NCBI GenBank assembly: GCA_937930495.1
Contig: CALGKL010000237.1
Coordinates: 1-9,284, forward strand
Reading direction: 5' to 3'
Source of the DNA: an uncultured Gloeocapsa sp.
Lineage (GTDB): Bacteria > Cyanobacteriota > Cyanobacteriia > Cyanobacteriales > Gloeocapsaceae
DNA: 9,284 nt
In this document: positions 1-5,711 of the stretch, piece after piece
Layout of the letters: each line of letters starts with the position of its first letter
Numbering within the stretch: position 1 is the stretch's first letter
Notes under the pieces: generated by a model
What the model saw: the letters and a program-made list of their open reading frames with translations, nothing else
The model's database searches: none
Told to the model about the DNA's origin: nothing
Translations under genes and position numbers: made by a program

Positions 1-371
1 TGAGCGGTAATAAACTGGTTAACCTGTTTAGGATCTATTTTGTGTTGTTTAAGCCAAATGTCTAGTAATTCGTATTCCCAACTATACTCAATATTCAACT
101 CTGTCTGGAGTTGGGGATTCTCTCTGAGTTGTAAAAATTCAGTTTTGACTTCTGGTAGATGGATGCTGAGATTTCTTTGATAGCGTCTAACTGAATGGTG
201 TCCACCTTGAGCATAGATAATCCTACCTAGATAGAAGATTAACTCCCATTCTTCTGATTTAGTTGATTTTACTAAGATACTCCCAGAAAATTCTGACTTC
301 TGCAACTCAGCTAAAAGTCCCCCTTGGCTAGAAGTATTGAATAATTTTTGAGAATAGATGGTTAAGGTCAT
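1..371 (-). CDS. PatA/PixG-type response regulator, N-terminal DUF4388 region (partial)
   Basis: The reading frame opens with ATG at 371 and stays open for 123 codons to the window edge, so the C-terminus is missing. The visible part looks like the N-terminal domain (DUF4388, PatA N-terminal) of cyanobacterial PatA/PixG/TaxP1-type CheY-like regulators. The hallmarks are an opening stretch with LLAELQKSEFSGSILV (about residues 19-34), then WELIFYLGRIIYAQGG (about 42-57) followed by the basic HSVRRYQR. In this family a receiver domain normally follows at the C-terminus of a protein of roughly 380-400 residues. That part lies outside the window, so the phospho-acceptor Asp cannot be checked. Members act in phototaxis, pilus motility or heterocyst patterning signalling, and which role applies here is unknown. 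No strong Shine-Dalgarno precedes the ATG. The upstream leader is unusually rich in palindromes (see 372-739). Confidence 0.82.
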   Translation of the reverse strand, partial: MTLTIYSQKLFNTSSQGGLLAELQKSEFSGSILVKSTKSEEWELIFYLGRIIYAQGGHHSVRRYQRNLSIHLPEVKTEFLQLRENPQLQTELNIEYSWEYELLDIWLKQHKIDPKQVNQFITA

Positions 372-433
372 TTTCTTGCTTTGTCTAAAAAAAAAGGTCT
401 ACGAGTTATTGCTGTCAGGGTTAGGTGGCAATT

Positions 434-459
434 AAATGTTCAAAATGAACATTTCGTTC
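434..459. promoter_or_regulatory. Operator-like alternating GTTC/GAAC site
   Basis: AAATGTTC (434-441) and GAACATTT (447-454) are perfect 8-bp inverted arms around a 5-base spacer. A further GTTC at 456-459 follows, again five bases after the last GAAC. The result is GTTC-N5-GAAC-N5-GTTC, alternating half-sites with constant spacing. It lies 63-88 bases upstream of the PatA-type start codon, a plausible place for a regulator. No named regulator matches that I can defend: the Gram-positive LexA box uses GAAC-N4-GTTC, and the spacing here is different. Confidence 0.4.
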
Positions 460-491
460 ACTATTTAAACATATTTTTATATTTTCTGCAA

Positions 492-519
492 CATTTCTTA
501 ACATTGGTTTTAAGAAATG
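492..519. repeat. Perfect 10-bp inverted repeat (stem-loop)
   Basis: CATTTCTTAA (492-501) and TTAAGAAATG (510-519) are perfect inverted arms around an 8-base loop. There is no U-run after it on either strand, so it does not look like an intrinsic terminator. If the leader of the PatA-type gene is transcribed from the promoter near 652-680, this would be a stable hairpin in that RNA. It could equally be a protein-binding site. Confidence 0.5.
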
Positions 520-524
520 GCCGA

Positions 525-563
525 GTAAGTGTTTACACGTAAATAATTTTACGTAAGTGTTTA
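525..563. repeat. 11-bp direct repeat with nested inverted repeat
   Basis: GTAAGTGTTTA occurs at 525-535 and again at 553-563, start to start 28 bp. Between and partly overlapping them, ACGTAAA (537-543) and TTTACGT (548-554) form a perfect 7-bp inverted repeat with a 4-base loop. The mix of tandem and inverted half-sites in 39 bp suggests a regulator-binding site or structured leader. The regulator is unknown. Confidence 0.45.
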
Positions 564-651
564 AGCCGGGAGCAAAAAATCCTTTGGTTAGTTGACTACG
601 CATATTTGTTTTGATTTGATTAGGTTTCTAAGGGCTACATTCCCTGATTAT

Positions 652-680
652 AATATAAAAAAATGATTATTAGTGTTCAA
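652..680 (-). promoter_or_regulatory. Candidate sigma-70-type promoter toward the PatA-type gene
   Basis: On the minus strand TTGAAC (680-675) and TATATT (657-652) are separated by exactly 17 bases, a fair match to the TTGACA/TATAAT consensus. A self-complementary ATTATAAT lies just downstream. Transcription would start near 645 and give a leader of about 275 bases before the ATG at 371. AT-rich sequence makes chance matches likely, so this remains a prediction. Confidence 0.35.
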
Positions 681-739
681 AAATAACTATTTTAATGATT
701 ATTTAAGATTTAAGTATATTTGCGGTAAACCAAGGAAAA

Positions 740-1228
740 TTAAATATTATTACGTAAACCACCCAAAGCAGCGTAAGCGATCGCGATCGCATCGATGGTA
801 TCATCTAAGTATAATTTCGGTAAAGGAAAAAGAGATTGAATAATGTCGGTGACTTGGGCTTTATTAGCTTTCCCGTTACCGAGATAACTTTTCCAGGAAG
901 CTTGATGTAACAAAATAGGGGTTAAATTTCGTTCCCGATAGCAGACAAGATTGATAATACCAAGGGATTGAAGTACTCCCCCTGCGGCTTTGATTTCCCG
1001 GGAGAAAAAAGGCATTTCCACGGCAACTAAATCCGGTTGCAATTCGGTGATTAAAGAGACCAGATCTGCTTCAATAATAGTTAATCTAGCCGGTGTAGAG
1101 AGATTTTTAGAAGTTTCAATCGTGCCACAGTCGTAGAGTTGGGGGTGTTCAGATTCTTTCCCACCTAAAAAAGCCCAACCGATGATCGCTAATCCGGGAT
1201 CTATCCCTAAACATTTTAACTGCGCCAT
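740..1228 (-). CDS. ruvC: Holliday junction resolvase RuvC
   Basis: Crossover junction endodeoxyribonuclease that cuts four-way DNA junctions symmetrically during homologous recombination and repair, working as a dimer with the RuvAB branch-migration motor. The protein is 162 residues, normal for the family. The four metal-binding acids are visible: Asp10 in LGIDPG, Glu71 in AVEMPF, and Asp143 and Asp146 in DDTIDAIAIA near the C-terminus. The RNase H-like fold order (GIDPG strand, VEMP strand, C-terminal D..D helix) is complete. It starts at ATG 1228, 50 bases after the LD-carboxypeptidase stop on the same strand, so co-transcription is plausible; there is no obvious Shine-Dalgarno. No ruvA or ruvB is in the window, and cyanobacterial ruv genes are often scattered. 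Two overlapping HIP1 octamers sit in its C-terminal coding region. Confidence 0.95.
   Translation of the reverse strand: MAQLKCLGIDPGLAIIGWAFLGGKESEHPQLYDCGTIETSKNLSTPARLTIIEADLVSLITELQPDLVAVEMPFFSREIKAAGGVLQSLGIINLVCYRERNLTPILLHQASWKSYLGNGKANKAQVTDIIQSLFPLPKLYLDDTIDAIAIAYAALGGLRNNI
777..790. repeat. Overlapping HIP1 octamers (dispersed repeat family)
   Basis: Two HIP1 palindromes GCGATCGC share two bases here, as GCGATCGCGATCGC. Further perfect copies are at 1303, 1408, 2058, 2134, 3756, 6871, 6940, 8165, 8308 and 8462 (start positions), twelve in all. All lie inside coding regions, and there are none between 3764 and 6870. The abundance of this octamer is the clearest sign that the window is cyanobacterial. 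Confidence 0.9.
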
Positions 1229-1261
1229 AAAAATATAATAGCAAAGATGTTCTAACTTGTG

Positions 1262-1283
1262 CCTAGGATTAGATCTTCCTAGG
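1262..1283. repeat. Inverted repeat over the LD-carboxypeptidase stop codon
   Basis: CCTAGGA (1262-1268) and TCCTAGG (1277-1283) are perfect 7-bp arms around an 8-base loop that itself contains AGATCT. The TAG stop of the carboxypeptidase gene (1279-1281) lies in one arm. No U-run follows on the minus strand, so a terminator is unlikely. It may be an intercistronic hairpin before ruvC. Confidence 0.35.
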
Positions 1284-2175
1284 GGATAGTAGTTAATAAA
1301 CCGCGATCGCCATCCAATTCTACCGTTGAACCGACGATTAGAGCAGCATTTGCTCCCCCATGACCGAAGGGTAAATCAGAGACAATGGGTAAAGATAAAT
1401 CACCGAGGCGATCGCGCAAGACTTGGTCAATCTCCCAACTAGAGGTGTTTGGAGGGGTACAACCGCTAAAACGTCCTAAAGCGATTCCTTTTACCTGTTG
1501 TAACAATCCTAACATTCGCCAGTGGGTCAAAAGGCGATCGACGCGATAGGGGAGTTCGTTTACCTCTTCTATAGCTAGAATTACCCCATTGAGGGGAGGT
1601 TGAGAGGGTGTTTGTAACAAATGAGTCGCTACGGTCAAATTACCAGGTAACAGAGTTCCCGTGGTTTTACCTCCTCCCCAACCTTTACCCTGAAGGGGGG
1701 GTAGTTGTTTTCCTTCGATCAAGTCAAAGAGACGTTGTTGACACCAATCCGGTTCAGAGGGTAGAGTAGTTAAAACGCTAGCGTGGACACTGGCTATTCC
1801 CACTCGATAAAGACTCCACAATAAAGCGGTAATATCAGAAAAACCAATCAGCCATTTCGGAGAGGATAAATCAAGGGTTTTCCAAGACCAATTTTCTAGT
1901 AGTCTCGCACTTCCGTAACCTCCTCTAGCACAAATAATACCGCGAGATTGGGGATTTAACCAAGCTTTTTTTAAGGCTTGACCTCGTTGTTCATCCGTTC
2001 CTGCTAAATAACCATGGCTATAATGACATTGGGGGTCAATTTCTAACTGATAACCTTGCGATCGCCAGATAGCCAGACCTTGAGTAAATGTAGTTGAGGA
2101 AGTCAGATTACCACTAGGAGCAATGACGGTGAGGCGATCGCCAGGTTTTAACCAAGGGGGATAGATTAGGGTCAT
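1279..2175 (-). CDS. LD-carboxypeptidase, peptidase family S66 (LdcA/MccF-like)
   Basis: Serine peptidase of the S66 family. LdcA members remove the terminal D-Ala from the murein tetrapeptide in the cytoplasm during peptidoglycan recycling. No signal peptide is visible, as expected. Family landmarks appear in order: VIAPSG near the start, ICARGGYGSARLL, then GFSD with the nucleophile Ser (about residue 113), AIEEVNELPYRVDR with the catalytic Glu (about 203), and DLPFGHGG with the catalytic His (about 272). At 298 residues the length is typical. I chose ATG at 2175, which overlaps the upstream lipoprotein stop by one base (TGATG) and suggests translational coupling. A TTG one codon earlier (2178) is the alternative start. 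MccF-type peptidases that inactivate microcin C share the fold, so substrate choice is an inference. HIP1 octamers occur four times in this gene. Confidence 0.92.
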   Translation of the reverse strand: MTLIYPPWLKPGDRLTVIAPSGNLTSSTTFTQGLAIWRSQGYQLEIDPQCHYSHGYLAGTDEQRGQALKKAWLNPQSRGIICARGGYGSARLLENWSWKTLDLSSPKWLIGFSDITALLWSLYRVGIASVHASVLTTLPSEPDWCQQRLFDLIEGKQLPPLQGKGWGGGKTTGTLLPGNLTVATHLLQTPSQPPLNGVILAIEEVNELPYRVDRLLTHWRMLGLLQQVKGIALGRFSGCTPPNTSSWEIDQVLRDRLGDLSLPIVSDLPFGHGGANAALIVGSTVELDGDRGLLTTIP

Positions 2176-3428
2176 CAACTTGCTTCGAGACGTTTTTGTG
2201 AGGCTTCTAGGGCTGCTTTGGGTGTAGCCTTACCTAATAAAGAGGCTTCAATCGCGCGACCGAGGTTTTCCGAGAGTATAGTATAATTGGAGATTAAAGG
2301 ACGAGATCTCGCCCAATCCATTTGACTAATAAACACCTCGAGGATTGGATTTTCATTCTTCATCCTTTGATAAGATTCACTTTGTTCTGCTTGAATATTA
2401 ATCGGTAGATAACCGGTTTCTAAAGCCCATTTAGTCTGAAATTCTGCACTCAGGATATATTCTAGAAACTTAGTTGCTGCTGCTTCTCTGGTGGGATTGG
2501 TTTTAAATAAAAAGACATTCTCTCCACCTAAGACAGCTGCTTTGGTCTCCAATCTTGGTATAGGAAAAGCTGCATAATCAATACCAGTTTGATTCAATTG
2601 TCCCAGAGTCCAGGGTCCAGTCATTTGCATCGCCACCTTTCCTGAGATAAACTGATCCAATTCATAACCTCTTTCTGGAGGGGAAAGAATAGCGACTCCT
2701 GAATCTACTAGCTCTTTCCCAAATTCTAAAGCTTTAATCGTCCCCGGGTTAACCAATTCGGGTTGATTATCGACTAATAATTCGCCATTGGCGCTATAAA
2801 TAAAAGGTAACCAAGTAAATACAGTCCATTCCCCTGTTCCTAGGGATAATAATAAACCGTGTTGGTCAATTTGACCATCATTATCTAGATCTTTAGTTAA
2901 TTTAGTGGCTACTTCTTTTAATTCTGACCAAGTTTCCGGTAGTTTAGTGATACCCGCTTTGGCAAATAAACTAGGACGATAAAATATAGCAGCGTTATTA
3001 GTCGCAAAGGGTATTGACCAGAGGTGGTTATCTAATTCCATAGTACTAAACATCGCCGGGATAATTTCAGCTTTAAGACCACTAGTAACTAACCAATCTT
3101 CTAGAGGTTTAATCGCCCCTAATTCCACCAGTTTTCCCGTCAGTTGGGGTACATACCAGAGTAAATCTGGAGGTTGATTACCCACTACTGCGGAGATGAT
3201 TTTAGGTAATTGTTGATCAGGTTGTCCGATATAGATTGATTCTACTTTAATCTCTGGATTATTATTATTAAACTCCGCCAAAAGTTTCTCAAAGACATCT
3301 CTATTTTCAGGAGGATTTATCCCGTGCCAAAAAGTTACTTTAGTCACCCCTGCAGGTTGATTATTCCCTTGACAAGCAGTTAAACCAACTACCAGCATTA
3401 AAGTTATCAAAATTTTCAGCAATTTCAT
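2175..3428 (-). CDS. ABC transporter solute-binding lipoprotein, family 1 (sugar type)
   Basis: Periplasmic lipoprotein of the MalE/UgpB family 1 solute-binding group, which captures sugars or sugar phosphates for an ABC importer. Residues 1-18 form a signal peptide with a hydrophobic core and an LTAC lipobox, giving lipidation at Cys19. The mature part begins with the family-typical VTFWHG (31-36), followed by the PPDLLWY segment and a C-terminal GGENVFLF...KFLEYILSAEFQ region. The 417-residue length is normal. No permease or ATPase gene is in the window, so the transport partner is an orphan locus elsewhere, and the substrate cannot be named. Its last base is shared with the LD-carboxypeptidase start. 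An AGG nine bases before the ATG is a weak ribosome site. I found no convincing promoter in the 269-bp gap upstream (3429-3697). Confidence 0.9.
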   Translation of the reverse strand: MKLLKILITLMLVVGLTACQGNNQPAGVTKVTFWHGINPPENRDVFEKLLAEFNNNNPEIKVESIYIGQPDQQLPKIISAVVGNQPPDLLWYVPQLTGKLVELGAIKPLEDWLVTSGLKAEIIPAMFSTMELDNHLWSIPFATNNAAIFYRPSLFAKAGITKLPETWSELKEVATKLTKDLDNDGQIDQHGLLLSLGTGEWTVFTWLPFIYSANGELLVDNQPELVNPGTIKALEFGKELVDSGVAILSPPERGYELDQFISGKVAMQMTGPWTLGQLNQTGIDYAAFPIPRLETKAAVLGGENVFLFKTNPTREAAATKFLEYILSAEFQTKWALETGYLPINIQAEQSESYQRMKNENPILEVFISQMDWARSRPLISNYTILSENLGRAIEASLLGKATPKAALEASQKRLEAS

Positions 3429-3634
3429 GTTTTTAAACCTGTTTGACAGTAAAGTAAAAAGAGCCTAAGGATACCTAAGCTTAAAAGATGTTTAAAGAAA
3501 TCAGCAATCAAAAGCCTTTAATTAATGATTCCGACGCTCACTAACCTAGGGACAATACCCAAAACTAGTTTAGCAGTATAGGTTTCTTTTCTGGCTATCC
3601 AACCTTGAATATTCATCTTAAAAGCTTTATAAAG

Positions 3635-3663
3635 TTTTCAAGATTATTGCTGATAGATATAGT
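3635..3663 (+). promoter_or_regulatory. Weak candidate promoter for the membrane protein gene
   Basis: TTTTCA (3635-3640) and TATAGT (3658-3663) are 17 bases apart and would start transcription near 3670, 28 bases before the ATG. The -35 match is poor. An AGGAG at 3671-3675 is too far from the ATG at 3698 to be its Shine-Dalgarno. The surrounding divergent gap (3429-3697) shows little else. Confidence 0.25.
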
Positions 3664-3697
3664 TTAAAATAGGAGAAAATAATTAACAAGTTTAAGT

Positions 3698-4459
3698 ATG
3701 AATCGTAGTTACCTCAGAGTAGGAGACGTAGTCAGTGCGGGTTTAAGGATATATCGCGATCGCTTTAAAACCTATTTTCCCCTAGCCGTAATTGCTGGTG
3801 TTTGGTCTATTGTACCAATTTATGGTTGGGCAAAGTATGCCCAAGCCACTGGTTTAATTTCCCGTCTCGCTTTTGGAGAGATTATCGAAAAACCCGAAAG
3901 TGTAACCGGAGCGAGGAATAGGGTTAACCCTCTACTGTGGACGTTTTTCTTAGCTACTGTCTTAGTTTTCTTGATTTTCTTTGGTTTTTTCTTGATTAGT
4001 TTCTTGATTGTCGGTATTTTAGTTCGTCTAGCTATAGTTACCAATAATCCCGCTTTATTTTTAATAGTAATCCCTCTATCTATTGCTATAATTATCCTAT
4101 ATAATTGGTTATTTACCTGTCTATCTCTAACAGAATTAGTAATAGCTATAGAGACAATTCCAAATGCTAGTAGAGCTATTGTTCGTTCTTGGCAATTAAC
4201 CCAAAAATTTATGGGCAAGTTACTATTAATATTTTTTATAGGTTTTTTAATTAGTTTACTTGTTTCTATTGTTGTTAATATTATTTCAGGTGTTTTCCAA
4301 TTTACTTTAAGCCTAATTTTCGGTCCTGATTCGGCAATCTTTCAAATCCTAGACAGCCTAATTTATCTAGCCCTTAGTTTATTATCTTTGGGGATAATGA
4401 TGCCTTTTTGGCAAGCGGTTAAAGCAGCAATTTATTATGAATTAAGAAGTCAAGGCTAG
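3698..4459 (+). CDS. Multi-pass membrane protein, GPDPase membrane-domain/DUF975-like
   Basis: A 253-residue hydrophobic protein with about five to six membrane spans, near residues 27-47, 79-108 (long, perhaps a hairpin), 118-140, 172-198 and 218-240. The N-terminal YLRVGDVVSAGLRIYRDRF, the central motif ASRAIVRSWQLTQKF (157-171) and the C-terminal AIYYELR (244-250) resemble the membrane domain attached to some glycerophosphodiester phosphodiesterases and the related DUF975-type families. No phosphodiesterase catalytic domain is present, so enzymatic activity should not be inferred. Lysine and arginine are confined to the N-terminus, the loops between spans and the C-terminal tail. The gene stands alone, divergent from the lipoprotein gene, and ends facing the intron relic. 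A HIP1 octamer lies near its start. The function is unknown. The family assignment rests on motif memory and is tentative, but that this is a real membrane protein gene is well supported. Confidence 0.8.
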   Translation: MNRSYLRVGDVVSAGLRIYRDRFKTYFPLAVIAGVWSIVPIYGWAKYAQATGLISRLAFGEIIEKPESVTGARNRVNPLLWTFFLATVLVFLIFFGFFLISFLIVGILVRLAIVTNNPALFLIVIPLSIAIIILYNWLFTCLSLTELVIAIETIPNASRAIVRSWQLTQKFMGKLLLIFFIGFLISLLVSIVVNIISGVFQFTLSLIFGPDSAIFQILDSLIYLALSLLSLGIMMPFWQAVKAAIYYELRSQG

Positions 4460-4535
4460 GCTTGCGTGTTTGTTTAACGCCTATCCCTCTTCATTTCTGA
4501 ATACCCAATTCCTGAGTTTCTGCATGCCTCTAGCT

Positions 4536-4820
4536 TTAGTATTCCCGGTTGTTAATCTTCCAAATCTTCCCGAAGACCAGGGCGTCTGTGGTTGAATAAT
4601 AGTTACTCCACCCGGTTATAGTTGGGTTCAAGAGGTTTGTCAGTGTTGTCTGATTTGCACTCCCGTTGTTTTCGATTATCGTTGCGATTTTGTCATAGTG
4701 CTTCTTGAAAGCCTTTTTGGAAGGTTTTATGATTAATTTAAAACCCTTATGGCTCTTTCCACTTTGATGTATTCCAACTTCATAATGTCTCGCATTGAAA
4801 CCAAGGAAGTCGAATCCCTC
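4536..4820 (-). pseudogene. Relic of a group II intron reverse transcriptase/maturase (C-terminal part)
   Basis: Reading the minus strand from 4820, a frame of 94 codons without a usable start runs to a TAA at 4538-4536. It begins EGFDFLGFNARHYEVG, the well-known GFDFLGF block near the end of the RT domain in bacterial group II intron-encoded proteins. It continues through KPSKKAFKKHY and reaches LLNPTITGWSNYYST, the signature of the maturase domain (domain X). The rest of the RT domain, including the YADD catalytic box, is absent. An in-frame TAA immediately precedes the Glu, and the C-terminus after GWSNYY no longer matches the family, probably through a frameshift or early stop. I could not see a domain V RNA motif on either side. 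The whole convergent gap 4460-4888 holds nothing else I can name, apart from a short stem region at 4834-4872. It is a decayed insertion between two gene ends. Confidence 0.8.
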
Positions 4821-4833
4821 TTAGGTAAATACC

Positions 4834-4872
4834 AGAGCCCTTAGGGTGACTCTTTTTAGAGGGTGTTGCTCT
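4834..4872. repeat. Short stem region after the Tic20 gene
   Basis: AGAGC (4834-4838) pairs with GCTCT (4868-4872), and inside it CTCT-TTTT-AGAG (4850-4861) forms a small second hairpin. It begins 17 bases beyond the Tic20 stop in the direction of transcription. It might act as a weak transcript end, but no U-run follows, so it is not a clear terminator. Confidence 0.25.
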
Positions 4873-4888
4873 AGCGTACTCCAAAAAA

Positions 4889-5377
4889 TCAGCGGACTTG
4901 AGAATAAACAGCATCAGAAAGAGTCGGAATTTCGGCGTATTTACCCAAAACCGATTGAATGATCGAGTAAATGCAGATAACTAAAACCCCTAAAAAGACA
5001 AAGTTATTGAATAATTGAACCAAGAAATCCAACCCTGCGTTAACAAAAAGAGTTTGGATAATTAAACCACACAAAATAATCAGCAAGTCGATTAAAATCG
5101 CCTGTAGAGTATTAAACCGGATAAAATGACTAACACGCTCATTTCTAACCACTCCCAACCACAGAGCGAAGAAAATAATCAATCCCGCAAAAGGTAAAAG
5201 AGAGTTTAAACCAAAATAAAGACTCAATAGAGGGGAAATCAAAACGTAGATAAAACCAAGTTGGGGAATTTGTGTCAAAACCCCCTCGCTATAGGGTAAA
5301 ACATAGATTAAGGGAAGTGAGTAAACTAAAGCCCCAAACAGACGGTCTTTAAAATCCGTTGAACCACGCCAAGACAT
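4889..5377 (-). CDS. Tic20 family membrane protein
   Basis: A 162-residue integral membrane protein of the Tic20 family, the cyanobacterial relatives of the chloroplast inner-envelope import channel component. It shows the expected opening MSWRGSTDFKDRLFGALVYSLPLI, then several hydrophobic spans (about 12-29, 40-58, 62-77, 91-112 and 123-145). The most conserved part, HFIRFNTLQAILID (84-97), precedes the fourth span, and the protein ends with EIPTLSDAVYSQVR, also typical. The start at ATG 5377 is supported by GAGG seven to eight bases upstream on the minus strand. It lies 29 bases downstream of the four-cysteine gene in the same direction, so the two may be co-transcribed. In cyanobacteria the function of Tic20 homologues is not settled. 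A role in membrane protein handling is inferred from plastids. Confidence 0.88.
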   Translation of the reverse strand: MSWRGSTDFKDRLFGALVYSLPLIYVLPYSEGVLTQIPQLGFIYVLISPLLSLYFGLNSLLPFAGLIIFFALWLGVVRNERVSHFIRFNTLQAILIDLLIILCGLIIQTLFVNAGLDFLVQLFNNFVFLGVLVICIYSIIQSVLGKYAEIPTLSDAVYSQVR

Positions 5378-5406
5378 TGATTTTTCCTCGTGAGTAAGTA
5401 TAATTC

Positions 5407-5604
5407 CTACTCAATATTAGCAATACGGAAGCCCATTTGACATTGATAAACCGTGGTTTGGTTGTCTGGAGATTTGCCAAGGGATTGACCACACCCCAAT
5501 TTACCTTGACGCCAACGGGGTAAACCACTATGATCGGCTAGTAAACAACCCTGACAGATATGTTCTGCGTTTAACAGTTTATTCTCGGTAATAACTACAA
5601 ACAT
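5407..5604 (-). CDS. Small four-cysteine conserved hypothetical protein
   Basis: A 65-residue protein with four cysteines: Cys17 and Cys20 in CQGC, Cys38 in LGCG and Cys55 in YQCQMGF. This spacing could bind zinc or an iron-sulphur cluster, but no such function is shown. The tail QMGFRIANIE and the middle GLPRWRQGKLGCG read like strongly constrained protein, and I recall similar small proteins annotated as hypothetical in cyanobacteria; the function is not known to me. Translation is well supported: GAGG (5615-5612 on the minus strand) sits seven bases before the ATG at 5604. That ribosome site lies inside a perfect palindrome (5607-5621). The Tic20 gene follows after 29 bases. The gene is divergent from glyA, with 107 bases between the starts. 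Confidence 0.75.
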   Translation of the reverse strand: MFVVITENKLLNAEHICQGCLLADHSGLPRWRQGKLGCGQSLGKSPDNQTTVYQCQMGFRIANIE

Positions 5605-5606
5605 GA

Positions 5607-5621
5607 TTGTACCTCGTACAA
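5607..5621. promoter_or_regulatory. Palindrome over the ribosome-binding site of the four-cysteine gene
   Basis: TTGTAC (5607-5612) and GTACAA (5616-5621) are perfect inverted arms with a 3-base centre. On the minus strand the centre is GAG, part of the Shine-Dalgarno GAGG. Protein binding or RNA pairing here could block translation of the small gene. GTAC half-sites recall the cyanobacterial LexA box, but the spacer there is four bases, not three, so LexA is not claimed. Confidence 0.35.
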
Positions 5622-5654
5622 CTGTAGCTCATTGTCATTATCCTATCACATTTT

Positions 5655-5683
5655 TTCCGTTAAGGGGTTAAAATTGTTACAAT
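5655..5683 (+). promoter_or_regulatory. Likely glyA promoter
   Basis: TACAAT (5678-5683) is a strong -10 match. A weak -35 candidate TTCCGT (5655-5660) sits 17 bases upstream. Transcription would begin near 5690, giving a short leader of about 20 bases before the GTG at 5712. The -10 lies in a small palindrome, ATTGT-T-ACAAT (5673-5683). Confidence 0.45.
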
Positions 5684-5711
5684 AGATTAATTTTCAATAA
5701 CAACAAAAACA

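Larger units (their letters stand above)
372..739. other. 368-bp gap rich in palindromes and short repeats
   Basis: This AT-rich gap lies between the end of ruvC and the start of the PatA-type gene, both on the minus strand. It holds a candidate minus-strand promoter (652-680), two direct-repeat pairs, three inverted repeats and a run of nine T on the minus strand (387-395) shortly before the PatA-type start. A 60-codon minus-strand frame (603 to 421) is present. It lacks a Shine-Dalgarno, and the inverted repeats fall inside it, so I treat the stretch as regulatory DNA or a leader RNA rather than a gene. I see no tRNA or known riboswitch in it. Confidence 0.6.

Noticed and set aside
387..395. 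Intrinsic terminator at the nine-T run on the minus strand
   Set aside because: No GC-rich stem directly precedes the run, so it does not qualify as an intrinsic terminator.
421..603. 60-codon minus-strand reading frame before the PatA-type gene
   Set aside because: It has no Shine-Dalgarno and shows no recognisable motif. It is largely made of the inverted and direct repeats of this gap, so chance openness is the simpler reading. It could be re-opened if ribosome profiling shows translation.
2176..2178. TTG as the LD-carboxypeptidase start
   Set aside because: The adjacent ATG at 2175 is the commoner start codon and gives the classical TGATG coupling. The TTG adds only one residue and cannot be excluded outright.
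3820..4218. 132-codon minus-strand frame
   Set aside because: It lies wholly inside the membrane protein gene on the other strand, and its lysine- and isoleucine-rich composition is the mirror of the hydrophobic codons there.
4460..4888. Intact group II intron
   Set aside because: Only the end of the RT domain and the start of domain X survive. There is no YADD box, no visible domain V hairpin and no recognisable intron 5' end.
5607..5621. Cyanobacterial LexA box
   Set aside because: The GTAC half-sites are present, but the spacer is three bases rather than four and the flanking bases do not fit the consensus I know.
5605..5711. Glycine riboswitch upstream of glyA
   Set aside because: The predicted leader is only about 20 bases, and the whole gap of 107 bases shows no aptamer-like structure.
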